Source: Allium sativum (lineage: Eukaryota > Streptophyta > Magnoliopsida > Asparagales > Amaryllidaceae). Taken from it: a DNA stretch of 64,000 nucleotides. Both the position numbers and the translations under genes were made by a program. Under the pieces are notes generated by a model, which worked only from the letters and a program-made list of their open reading frames with translations, had not been told where the DNA came from and ran no database searches. The stretch covers positions 321,909,922-321,973,921 of the forward strand of contig CM060926.1 in the NCBI GenBank assembly GCA_030737875.1, read 5' to 3'. Positions 11,306 through 22,685 of the stretch are shown piece by piece (the stretch's first letter is position 1; each line of letters begins with the position of its first letter).

Positions 11306-11720
11306 TATAAAACCTTTTACATTAAAACCCCTCCCCCCAAATCAGTTTTTCCCAATACCCTCACTCTCTCCTTCGTGATCGGAAATGGCGACCGCCGCCT
11401 TGACCCTCCATCGCCCCCCCTCCCCCCCCCCCCCCAGCGACTGATGGCGCCACCACACTTCCTCCTCCTCTCGAGCTCGCTCCTCTTCCTCTTCTATTCT
11501 GGCCCGCTTGAACCCTAGACCGCGCCAGAAGCCCCAGTGGTTCGAACTGGCTGCCGTTCATGGTGATGGAAGGGCGGCACTCCGGCGATTCGAGGAGGAG
11601 AGGACGATCAACATCCGACAGCTCAGGGGACTGGCGGTTTCTAGACCTAGATTGGGGCATTGGGTTCGAGTAGAGCCTGGAAGAAGAAGAACAAAGAATC
11701 GGCCTTTATTTCTTCAAATG
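11306..11720 (+). promoter_or_regulatory. Candidate promoter and GC-rich leader, LTR D
   Basis: tataaaa at 11306-11312 is followed by a pyrimidine-rich stretch, a long C run near 11415-11435 and a GC-rich segment containing gaaccctag near 11509. A 71-codon frame (11508-11723) begins with TTG in this copy. Confidence 0.45.
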
Positions 11721-12207
11721 TGATTAAGGTAGTTTCTTCTCTATTTTATTTTATTTACTTACTATATGAATGGTAAAAAAAAATAGAATAGAATAGCATG
11801 TATAAAAATACATTGTTTAACAAATTTAATAGTGTGATTTTTTTTTATTTGTTTGATATGATTAAAATACAATTTTTTTTATCATGAAAAGAAGAGATTT
11901 TTATGTATGTAAAGTTAGGTTCTTTCAATATATAAAGTTGAGATTTTATTTACAAAAAGATTGGATTTTAAGTTAGAAAAGTTGAAATCTTTATAATAGG
12001 AAAGTTATTATTTTGATTTGTATAAAGTTATAATTTTTATTTATAAAAAGATTATATTTTTATAATGAAGAAGATTAGATTTTTTTTTTCTATGTAATCT
12101 CATCGATTAAAAATGTGGTTTTTATATGAAGATTAGCGATGTTTTTTTTTTATGTAGGTAAAGGTTAAAAATATAATTTTTATACGTGTAGTGAAGATAA
12201 AAATTCA

Positions 12208-12320
12208 ATCTTTGTATTTGAAAAGGTAAAATCTTTGTATTTGAAAAGGTAAAATCTTTGTATTTGAAAAGGTAAAATCTTTGTATTTGAAAAGGTAAAG
12301 TCTATGAATTTGAAAAGAAG
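12208..12320 (+). repeat. 23-bp tandem repeat in LTR D
   Basis: ctttgtatttgaaaag starts at 12209, 12232, 12255 and 12278, with a variant at 12301. Confidence 0.9.
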
Positions 12321-12363
12321 AAATCTTTAAAGTAAAAATTTGATTTTTATTTATTGAATAGCA

Positions 12364-12840
12364 AATTAAAAATAGAATTTTTATATATTGAACTTCGAAA
12401 TAAAAATAGAATTTTTATATATTGAACTTCGAATTAAAAATAGAATTTTTATATATTGAACTTCGAATTAAAAATAGAATTTTTATATATTGAACTTCGA
12501 ATTAAAAATAGAATTTTTATATATTGAACTTCGAATTAAAAATAGAATTTTTATATATTGAACTTCGAATTAAAAATAGAATTTTTATATATTGAACTTC
12601 GAATTAAAAATAGAATTTTTATATATTGAACTTCGAATTAAAAATAGAATTTTTATATATTGAACTTCGAATTAAAAATAGAATTTTTATATATTGAACT
12701 TCGAATTAAAAATAGAATTTTTATATATTGAACTTCGAAATAAAAATAGAATTTTTATATATTGAACTTCGAAATAAAAATAGAATTTTTATATATTGAA
12801 CTTCGAATTAAAAATGTGATTTTTATATATTGAAAAGCGA
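12364..12840 (+). repeat. 34-bp minisatellite in LTR D, 13 copies
   Basis: ttatatattgaacttcga recurs every 34 bp from 12381 to 12789. Units are nearly identical and differ mainly at cgaaata versus cgaatta. Confidence 0.93.
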
Positions 12841-14019
12841 AGTAAAAATTCGATTTTTACATAGGTAGTGAGCGGATAACGAAGGTGACAAAAAGGCGAG
12901 AACGAAGAAGCTTTATATCAAAGAAGAGTCAAGATGATTGGGTAGCTATCGGTGAGAACTTCTCACTCAAATTCTACTTTTCTAGTTATGTATATATATA
13001 TATATACTAGGATGTAGACGGTGCTTATTAGAAGCACCCGACACCCGTCCACAGATCATGGACTTGTTTGATTGGTTGTGTAGTTGGTTAGATTATTTGA
13101 TTTGGGTTGGATTGTTTTGGTGAAATGAATTGATATGATTGATGTGTGAATGGCGTGGGCCTTCACTAGACCGGGGATAAGGCTAGGCCTCGTCCCGTTT
13201 CTAGTATCGTGCCGTTATGCCGCCGAAATTTTCTAAAATAAGTTAGAAAAATAAAGATATCATTTTATTTAATAAATGAATTGAATAGAAATTCATAGGT
13301 TGAAATAAAATGTTTTATCGTTAAAAATATAATTTTTAATGGGAATGTGAATAAATAAAATATTCATTTACAAACCGAACGGTTTGTTTATGTACACCTA
13401 TTTGAAGGACATTGATTGGGTCGATAAATTTTACACATCGCCTAACTGCACAACTAAAATCTGTGTTTGATTGTTTGAAAACCCCACACGGGTGTTAGGA
13501 TGAAATATGAATTTCACTCATCCTGATTGATTAAACATGTCGATCGATTGATTGACAGGCTGTTACAAGCGTTAGATACCAATATTTGATGCTTATACAG
13601 TGTAGTACACTTTGGTTGATGGTTGATTATTTTTCAATGCTATTATACATGTGTTGTATGAAAATCCATATAATTAACCTTATATGGTGATTGATTGGGC
13701 CTCATTCCAATTTAGAAAATAAAGAACAATATAAAATAAAGGTTCATGTGTTGACAGTTTCATCCATTGAGATTGGTCATGTGTTGAACGAAATATTTTA
13801 GTAATAAAATTTACATCTTTGTAATATAAAATAAAGGTTCATGTGTTGACAGTACTCATCCATTGAGATTGGTCATGTGTTGAACGAAATATTTTGATAA
13901 TAACAACTATTTTGAAAAAGAAATATTTGAAAGAGAACATTTGAAAATAGAAATTTATGAAGCCGTGTTGATTAGATTGACGCCATTTTGACGTGATCGA
14001 TATTTATATCGATTTTATC

Positions 14020-14280
14020 GATTTCGAAATGAAATGAATTGAATATATAACGATTTCGGAATCAATTGAATATATAACGATTTCGAAATGAATTGAATAT
14101 ATAACGATTTCGAAATGAAATGAATTGAATATATAACGATTTCGAAATGAAATGAATTGAAAACGATTTCGAAATGAATTGAATTGAAAACGATTTCGAA
14201 ATGAATTGAATTGAAAACGATTTCGAAATGAATTGAATTGAAAACGATTTCGAAATGAATTGAAAACGAATTCAAATTGA
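14020..14280 (+). repeat. 27-bp tandem repeat in LTR D
   Basis: Units begin cgatttcgaaatgaattgaa and end either tatataa or ttgaaaa; some are 32 bp through an extra atgaa. The multiple-of-three period keeps minus-strand frames open and creates false reading frames. Confidence 0.9.
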
Positions 14281-17200
14281 ATTGAAAGCAAATTGAAATT
14301 AATTCAAATTGAATTGAAATTTGAATTGAATAGAAATGAATTTTAAAACGAATTTATAGAGAAGAATTCAATTTTGATTTGAATTGAAACGGAAGTTGAA
14401 ATTGCTTTTGAAACGAATTTAAAACTATTTATATAATTCGTTTTAAATAGAAATCGACGAAATATATTATATATATATTATATATATAATATAATGGCCT
14501 GAATAGAACGCGCCGCGCCGCGGCAGTTCGTGAATTTCGACCATTTATTTCAAACGGACATTGCGGGAGATCCGACCGTCGGATTCTCCTAAAACCGGAA
14601 CCGTTGGGTTCGTATCGAAATGAGCTTTCTAGCGAATGTTAGAAATTTGAAATCTAACGGTTGGATTTGGAATTATGTCCAAATCAAATTCGAAAAAGGT
14701 CGCTGTAAGTGCAGTTCGATGGCCATTGATGAAAATCGACTGTACGGGCCTTGATAAAATTATTAAAAATAGTAATAATTTGTGTAAAATCATAAGAAAT
14801 GATTTAGAAAGGATTGGGATGAAAAACTCCATATTTGAAAAGATAAAAATAGATTTTTATCGAAATGAACTAGTTTTGAACTAGAAATATAATTCTATTT
14901 ATTTTTAAATAAATAAATTGAATTTGAAAAAGGGTTTTGAAAATAACCAGACTTTCCAATGATTGCATTGGAGAGGATTTGAATCGAAATTGTCTTCGGA
15001 ATATTTCGATGTTGGAATTCGTGATTATACAGATGTTGTTATGGAAATTTGAAAGATATATACTTATATCGTTATTTCCAATACGACATTTGTTAGTCGT
15101 AGAATTTGATATTGAATATAAGCCAGTATATTTTCTATTCAGAGCCTTGTATTGAATATCAGATGTGATTTGGGTTTGTCGTGAATGGTGTCTTCACTAA
15201 CACTGTTCTTGAACCCAGTTGAGAAAATATTAAATCTTTTTATTTAGATTTAATGAAGTGTACCAATTAAATAATATTTAATTGGAATTGAATTGATATT
15301 GATTTTTGGGTTTATCGTGAACAGTGTTTTAAACAACACTCGTTCTTTAACCCGATAATTAATGGAATGTGATTTTGGGTTTACCGTGAGCCGTGTTTTA
15401 AATGACACTGATTCTTTAACCCAATCGAAGATTAAAACTAAGTGGAGTTTTAATGAATCTTTAATTAGATTGAAATGATCGAAAATGGAGTATCACCAGT
15501 TTTGCTCCAGGCGATAGTTAAATCTTTAATTAGATTTGAACGTGAAATGGTAATTGAATTTACCGATAACACCGTGGTGTTAGATATGAAGTATGACCAG
15601 TTTTACTTCATGGGATGAATAGGTTGGGATTGGGAAATTAAAACAAATGATTACTTCGGTAAGGTTCGTTAATCCCGACTAGTTTTGAATTGATATTCAA
15701 AAGTAGATTAAAGAATAAATTCAAGGAATTTATCTTTGATAAAATTAATGGGAATCTTTCCCTATGAATGTGAAATTTAGAAACTAACTGTCGGTTAGCC
15801 AAGAAGAATGGTTTTCTGGATATTGATCTGATGTTGGTTTCGGCCTTCGGGGTTAATATTTGGGGAATTATTCTCTTGATTAATTTACGGTTAGTGACTA
15901 ATGAATTGGAATGAGGCGTATGTTATGTTTGTGTAACACTTATTTAAAATATACGCGAGTTATTCGGAAAGACCGGGTTTATCCCATTCTGAATAACTGA
16001 TACGACGATAAGTCGAAGATGAAGACGATGGTCGAAGACCGGAGGTCTTCACGTCGTTTGGGTGGTTACTGATGATCTTGATTGGGCTGTACACCCAAGA
16101 AGATGGAAACAGTTAGTGATCGTCCAGACGTACTTGGAGATCGATGGATATGCGGGGTACTAGGTGCCTCCGGTTTCGTTCAGCCCCAGAACGGACTTGT
16201 AAATGGACTGCGTGTCTGACATTGGATTTTAGTCCGTGTGATTGATCTCTATTAAATATATATCTGTTTGGCGGCGGAGAATTTATTCTGTTGCTTAACG
16301 CCCTTCTCTGAGACGTACGAGCTCAGGGGTTATATATTGATGGATATCAATCGCATGGAGTGAATTGCCTGTGTGGCATGCTAGGATGCAAATGATCAAG
16401 GCTTCTGTTGAAAAGCAAAGTCTTGTTGTTAATGATCGAAGCACGGCCTTTGTGGCGTAGCTTTGTGTAACGTTGATTCGCGAGTATCACACCCGGTATG
16501 AATCAAAAACGGGAGACGGACCTCAGGGAGGACATGCGTTTCTTTCTAGTTAGGAGTGGCGTCAGTGCTTGAACTGGCTGACGAGTTTGACTCCTGTGGA
16601 TGTTACTTATTATTACTTGCTGAAAAGCGAGGCGCCTCGTGATATCGGTTTCGGCCGATGCTTCTGGTCGGCTGACGGGCCAGATTTACGCCCCAAAGGG
16701 CGGGGAAACGTAGTGTTCAGGCATAATAATCCACATCGATGGACCGGCCCTGACGATCCAAGGGGCAGTTGCGGCTGTTCCTGAGGATCGGACTAGAGCG
16801 TCTCGAATCGGTTGAGGATCTTGCCCCTAGCCTCGGTTCATACCATAAATGATAACCCAACTTCCAATACGACATTTGCGGTTTTGATTGTAAACTTATA
16901 TATGGCGACATAGTGTTATGGGCCATTCATGCCGCCTATGATTGATACTTATGATTTGAAGTGTTTTATACACTATGCACTTATAATAGTATCAAAACGA
17001 TTTGTTTTAAACGTATCAAGCATTCTTTGGCTGTTATAAGGGAAAACCCTATCCTCGGCTGCGTTGCATTGTGTGATGGGACCTGGGTCTTATAACAGCT
17101 TCATTTTTCTTTATTTAGCATTGTGCTTTTTGTTTTATGCACTGGTATTCTTGGGAGGAAACCCGTTCCGTGTTATACGGCGTGGTCCCTTGATTTACCT

Positions 17201-17622
17201 AATGATTTAAAATAAAGATTAATAACTGTTTTAGTTCTCACACCAGTCACATGACTGACCTGGAGTTTATTGTTTTAACCTAAACTCTGGGTGCCCCTAT
17301 TTTCGACACGGGCAGCTAGTAGTTTTGGTTTTGCAGATTTATATTCACAGGATCCTGGTTTACAGCTGGAATGATATCCGGAAAGCTTTGTATCCGTATA
17401 TCTCTTCAAGTTGTGTATTGTATTATTTTCTGCTGCTATGTATTTAAATGTAATTTAAATCTCTGATATTTCTGTGTAATATTCATTTATACTCTGTATA
17501 TTCTTGTAATCTGATGCATTGTTGTAATATACAATGAAATGTTCTTCTGTATGTGTTCTGTTGTGGTTTGTTCTCGAACTATCCATCACTTTCCTTTACG
17601 GGGAAGTTACGGGTTTTCATAG

Positions 17623-17640
17623 TTGGTATCGGAGCTTTGG
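17623..17640 (+). promoter_or_regulatory. Primer-binding site of the nested element
   Basis: TTGGTATCGGAGCTTTGG lies three bases after LTR D. It matches the usual initiator tRNA-Met primer site TGGTATCAGAGC except for one A-to-G change. The A-family site at 39488-39506 has the unaltered form. Confidence 0.85.
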
Positions 17641-18643
17641 TTTACAAAGCTTAGAGAACAAGGCACATTAGAACCGTACGAAAGAATACATCAGATATTG
17701 GATTAGTAATATCCAATAAGAATGACTCGTTAGAGATGGGATCAGTAGTATCCTAGAACGAGTGTGAAGAGTATATTTTTGAAAATGAAAACAATTTTGT
17801 TTTGAAATTTAAATCGTTTTAAACGTATTTGGTGATTTATTTATATTGATGTGGACAATTCAGTATATATAGATTTTGCGTATACGTCTGATCCGCGTGT
17901 ATTCAAAGTTTTAATATATTGGATAGATATAGCATTACACTCTAGTCGCCCGAAGATGATATTGATGATAGCGATCGCATCATCAACATTTATGTTCGAG
18001 TTTCGAAGGTGTGATTTTCTATATATTTCCTATTGACTGGTGTGAGAACCAAAATTAGATAGGGCCTATTGTTGTGATTTGGCATCAAAAACCTGATTTT
18101 TGACTATGTATCAAAGTTATCAATTTGAAACTATAATCCACTAATTGATTGATGTTTGTGTTGTTTGTTTATTTGTTTGCTAATTTTTAGCCATTTAGCC
18201 TAATTGAAACAAATATTGAATTGTATTGAAAATTGGTTGCGTTTGCTTGCATATACATATATATCATTGAACAGGTCATAGCAAGGAGGCTAGAGCCAGA
18301 GAATAAAATTTGTTTGCCCGACAAATAGGTACATGTTTATTACATAATTTACTGTTTTGCTTGGGTGATGATGATTTTATGAGCCTATTGGCTAGCCGCT
18401 TGGCTTTTTCTTTTTCTTTTTGAGATCAGAAGGACCGGGGAAGCTAATTGAAATTCCTCGATGCTCCCGGTGCAGGGGAGGTTATGGCGAAATTTTTCAA
18501 AAATTTAGAGTGTTAGCCAAATTTTTGAAATTTTTGAAAATTCTCAGAAACTGAAAGGTTGGAGAATGGAAGCCAGATCGAACGTAGAGTTGAATTATCA
18601 AACCACTTTCGACTTTGTTCCTTTTCGGGGACGAAAAGTTTTA

Positions 18644-18655
18644 AGTGGGGGAGAT
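18644..18655 (+). promoter_or_regulatory. Polypurine tract of the nested element
   Basis: AGTGGGGGAGAT adjoins the TGTAAC start of LTR E. The preceding bases (cggggacgaaaagtttta) match those before the A-family tract, so the two families share the pol-to-LTR junction. Confidence 0.88.
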
Positions 18656-19555
18656 TGTAACAACCCGAAAATCTGGGCCAGTTTAAAAATTTTATTTTGG
18701 CAATTTTAGCGAATTTGATTATTTAAAATGAATTATTTTAAATAAAATTGGCGAGAAATTTATTTTGAATATAATTCGAACGTATATATTATACGCGTCG
18801 TCGTTAGAATATAAATAATTATATATAATTATAAATAGAATTGAAAATGGCGCGGTAGTTCGATAATTCGATTTCAAACTTCAATTGAATGTACCGGGTG
18901 CAAAACAATCCGGATTTTAGTGAAACCAAAAATAATGGAATCTAATAGTGAATATCTTTCCAACGAATCCGAAAAATCAAAAGTTCGTAGCGGGAATCAA
19001 AAGATATGTCCAGTTGAAAATTCTGAATAGTCGCTATGGAATTCAGGCCCTTAAAAATAGACATTTTGCAAACGACCTCGGATTTCGACGAAACCACTTT
19101 TGTTGGATCCGTGATGTCAAGTTATTGCTAGATTCCAAATTTCATAATTTTTCAAATCAATATGTGAGCGTGGCAAAGGAAAACGCGTTTGACCAGTTTC
19201 AGTTGATTTTAATCGACTGGAAAATGGCCATTTTTCCAACGGTCTCAGAATTCGACGAAACTGGTTTTGTTAGGACCGTATCGTCAATACGAAGCTAGAA
19301 AATATTTTTCTGCAATTTATAGAGTTCGTATGTGACCCTGGTAAATTGAAATGTATGTTTAAAATAGAATATATAGATTTAAATGTAAATTCAATGGAAA
19401 CTGATTGTAACGATCAAATCAGCTTGCGATACTTATCCCATAGCGTCCGGAATGGGGGTAATTAGCTAAGGGCGACAGTCGTTGGGTCCGATTTGCAGTT
19501 CGATTTAAAAAGCAACTTAAAAGGAGAAAAAAATTAATTAATAAATAAAATAAAA

Positions 19556-19970
19556 TATAAAACCTTTTACATTAAAACCCCTCCACACAAATCAGTTTTT
19601 CCCGATACCCTCACTCTCACCTTCGTGATCGGAAATGGCGACCGCCGCCTTGACCCTCCATCGCCCCCCTCCCCCCCCCCCCAGCGACTGATGGCGCCAC
19701 CACACTTCCTCCTCCTCTCGAGCTCGCTCCTCTTCCTCTTATATTCTGGCCCACATGAACCCTAGGCCGCGCCAGAAGCCCCAGCGGTTCGAACTGGCTG
19801 CCGTTCATGGTGATGGAAGGGCGGCACTCCGGCGATTCGAGGAGGAGAGGACGATCAACATCCGACAGCTCAGGGGACTGGCGGTTTCTAGACCTAGATT
19901 GGGGCATTGGGTTCGAATAGAGCCTGGAAGAAGAAGAACAAAGAATCGGCCTTTATTTCTTCAAATGTGA
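19556..19970 (+). promoter_or_regulatory. Candidate promoter and GC-rich leader, LTR E
   Basis: This is the counterpart of 11306-11720, with tataaaa at 19556-19562. The 71-codon frame here starts with a true ATG (19755), but its sequence is Arg-rich and without family resemblance. Several differences from D cluster in this GC-rich part. Confidence 0.45.
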
Positions 19971-20452
19971 TTAAGGTAGTTTCTTCTCTATTTTATTTTA
20001 TTTACTTACTATATGAATGGTAAAAAAAAAATAGAATAGAATAGCATGTATAAAAATACATTGTTTAACAAATTTAATAGTGTGATTTTTTTTATTTGTT
20101 TGATATGATTAAAATACGATTTTTTTATCATGAAAAGAAGAGTTTTTTATGTATGTAAAGTTAGGTTCTTTCAATATATAAAGTTGAGATTTTATTTACA
20201 AAAAGATTGGATTTTAAGTTAGAAAAGGTGAAATCTTTATAATAGGAAAGTTATTATTTTGATTTGTATAAAGTTATAATTTTTATTTATAAAAAGATTA
20301 TATTTTTATAATGAAGAAGATTAGATTTTTTTTCTATGTAATCTCATCGATTAAAAATGTGGTTTTTATATGAAGATTAGCGATGTTTTTTTTTTTATAT
20401 AGGTAAAGGTTAAAAATATAATTTTTATACGTGTAGTAAAGATAAAAATTCA

Positions 20453-20615
20453 ATCTTTGTATTTGAAAAGGTAAAATCTTTGTATTTGAAAAGGTAAAAT
20501 CTTTGTATTTGAAAAGGAAAAATCTTTGTATTTGAAAAGGTAAAATCTTTGTATTTGAAAAGGTAAAATCTTTGTATTTGAAAAGGTAAAGTCTATGAAT
20601 TTGAAAAGAAGAAAT
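20453..20615 (+). repeat. 23-bp tandem repeat in LTR E
   Basis: Six full units from about 20454 plus a variant, against four plus a variant in LTR D. Confidence 0.88.
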
Positions 20616-20654
20616 CTTTAAAGTAAAAATTTGATTTTTATTTATTGAATAGCA

Positions 20655-21205
20655 AATTAAAAATAGAATTTTTATATATTGAACTTCGAAATAAAAATAG
20701 AATTTTTATATATTGAACTTCGAATTAAAAATAGAATTTTTATATATTGAACTTCGAATTAAAAATAGAATTTTTATATATTGAACTTCGAATTAAAAAT
20801 AGAATTTTTATATATTGAACTTCGAATTAAAAATAGAATTTTTATATATTGAACTTCGAAATAAAAATAGAATTTTTATATATTGAACTTCGAATTAAAA
20901 ATAGAATTTTTATATATTGAACTTCGAATTAAAAATAGAATTTTTATATATTGAACTTCGAATTAAAAATAGAATTTTTATATATTGAACTTCGAATTAA
21001 AAATAGAATTTTTATATATTGAACTTCGAATTAAAAATAGAATTTTTATATATTGAACTTCGAATTAAAAATAGAATTTTTATATATTGAACTTCGAATT
21101 AAAAATAGAATTTTTATATATTGAACTTCGAAATAAAAATAGAATTTTTATATATTGAACTTCGAATTAAAAATGTGATTTTTATATATTGAAAAGCGAA
21201 GTAAA
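20655..21205 (+). repeat. 34-bp minisatellite in LTR E, 15 copies
   Basis: The D repeat with starts every 34 bp from 20672 to 21148, two units more than in LTR D. Confidence 0.92.
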
Positions 21206-22369
21206 AATTCGATTTTTACATAGGTAGTGAGCGGGTAACGAAGGTGACAAAAAGGCGAGAACGAAGAAGCTTTATATCAAAGAAGAGTCAAGATGATTGG
21301 GTAGCTATCGGTGAGAACTTCTCACTCAAATTCTACTTTTCTAGTTATGTATATATATATACTAGGATGCAGACGGTGCTTATTAGAAGCACCCGACACC
21401 CGTCCACAGACCATGGACTTGTTTGATTGGTTGTGTAGTTGGTTAGATTATTTGATTTGGATTGGATTGTTTTGGTGAAATGAATTGATATGATTGATGT
21501 GTGAATGGCGTGGGCCTTCACTAGACCGGGGATAAGGCTAGGCCTCGTCCCGTTTCTAGTATCGTGCCGTTATGCCGCCGAAATTTTCTAAAATAAGTTA
21601 GAAAAATAAAGATATCATTTTATTTAATAAATGAATTGAATAGAAATTCATAGGTTGAAATAAAATGTTTTATCGTTAAAAATATAATTTTTAAAGGGGA
21701 TGTGAATAAATAAAATATTCATTTACAAACCGAATGGTTTGTTTATGTACACCTATTTGAAGGACATTGATTCGGTCGATAAATTTTACACATCGCCCAA
21801 CTGCACAACTAAAATCTGTGTTTGATTGTTTGAAAACCCCACACGGGTGTTAGGATGAAATATGAATTTCACTCATCCTGATTGATTAAACATGTCGATC
21901 GATTGATTGACAGGCTATTACAAGCGTTAGATACCAATATTTGATGCTTATACAGTGTAGTACACTTTGGTTGATGGTTGATTATTTTTCAATGCTATTA
22001 TACATGTGTTGTATGAAAATCCATATAATTAACCTTATATGGTGATTGATTGGGCCTCATTCCAATTTAGAAAATAAAGAACAATATAAAATAAAGGTTC
22101 ATGTGTTGACAGTTTCATCCATTGTGATTGGTCATGTGTTGAACGAAATATTTTAGTAATAAAATTTACATCTTTGTAATATAAAATAAAGGTTCATGTG
22201 TTGACAGTACTCATCCACTGAGATTGGTCATGTGTTGAACGAAATATTTTGATAATAACAACTATTTTGAAAAAGAAATATTTGAAATAGAACATTTGAA
22301 AATAGAAATTTATGAAGCCGTGTTGATTAGATTGACGCCATTTTGACGTGATCGATATTTATATCGATT

Positions 22370-22685
22370 TTATCGATTTCGAAATGAAATGAATTGAATA
22401 TATAACGATTTCGAAATGAATTGAATATATAACGATTTCGAAATGAATTGAATATATAACGATTTCGAAATGAATTGAATATATAACGATTTCGAAATGA
22501 AATGAATTGAATATATAACGATTTCGAAATGAAATGAATTGAAAACGATTTCGAAATGAATTGAATTGAAAACGATTTCGAAATGAATTGAATTGAAAAC
22601 GATTTCGAAATGAATTGAATTGAAAACGATTTCGAAATGAATTGAATTGAAAACGATTTCGAAATGAATTGAAAACGAATTCAAA
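22370..22685 (+). repeat. 27-bp tandem repeat in LTR E
   Basis: The same units as 14020-14280 with about two more copies. Overlapping minus-strand open frames are repeat artefacts. Confidence 0.88.

Larger units (their letters stand above)
10406..17619 (+). repeat. LTR D, 5' LTR of the nested element (7214 bp)
   Basis: TG..CA bounded. In order it holds the U3 three-fold degenerate repeat (about 10640-11060), a TATA-like tataaaa (11306-11312), a GC-rich island (11340-11720), a 23-bp repeat, a 34-bp minisatellite (13 copies), 27-bp repeats (14020-14280), a gatccgaccgtcggat palindrome near 14568-14585, a conserved block (16250-16470) and a terminal 0.6 kb absent from LTR E. The 3' end was set by the primer site at 17623 and by the matching end of LTR F. 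Confidence 0.92.
17620..18655 (+). mobile_element. Interior of the nested element, non-coding
   Basis: Only 1036 bp lie between the LTRs. No reading frame longer than about 60 codons and no gag, protease, RT or integrase motif is seen on either strand. About 17641-18240 is AT-rich and unrecognised. About 18255-18335 and 18470-18535 resemble, in the same element orientation, two blocks of the A-family LTR (6678-6750 and 6070-6130, minus). Shared strings include gcccgacaaataggta and ggaggttatgg. The interior therefore seems partly derived from an LTR of the other family. Confidence 0.8.

Noticed and set aside
11361..11660. 99-codon minus-strand frame in LTR D (also 19617-19907)
   Set aside because: It is antisense to the element within the GC-rich island and contains a poly-Gly run from the long C tract.
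14004..14291. Minus-strand open frames with repeated NSFRNRFQF peptides (also at 22359-22700)
   Set aside because: They are translations of the 27-bp LTR repeat; the period is a multiple of three, which keeps frames open without coding.
10406..18655. Reading 10406-18655 and 18656-25401 as two tandem solo LTRs
   Set aside because: A primer-binding site follows the first LTR and a purine tract precedes the second, so they are 5' and 3' LTRs of one element.
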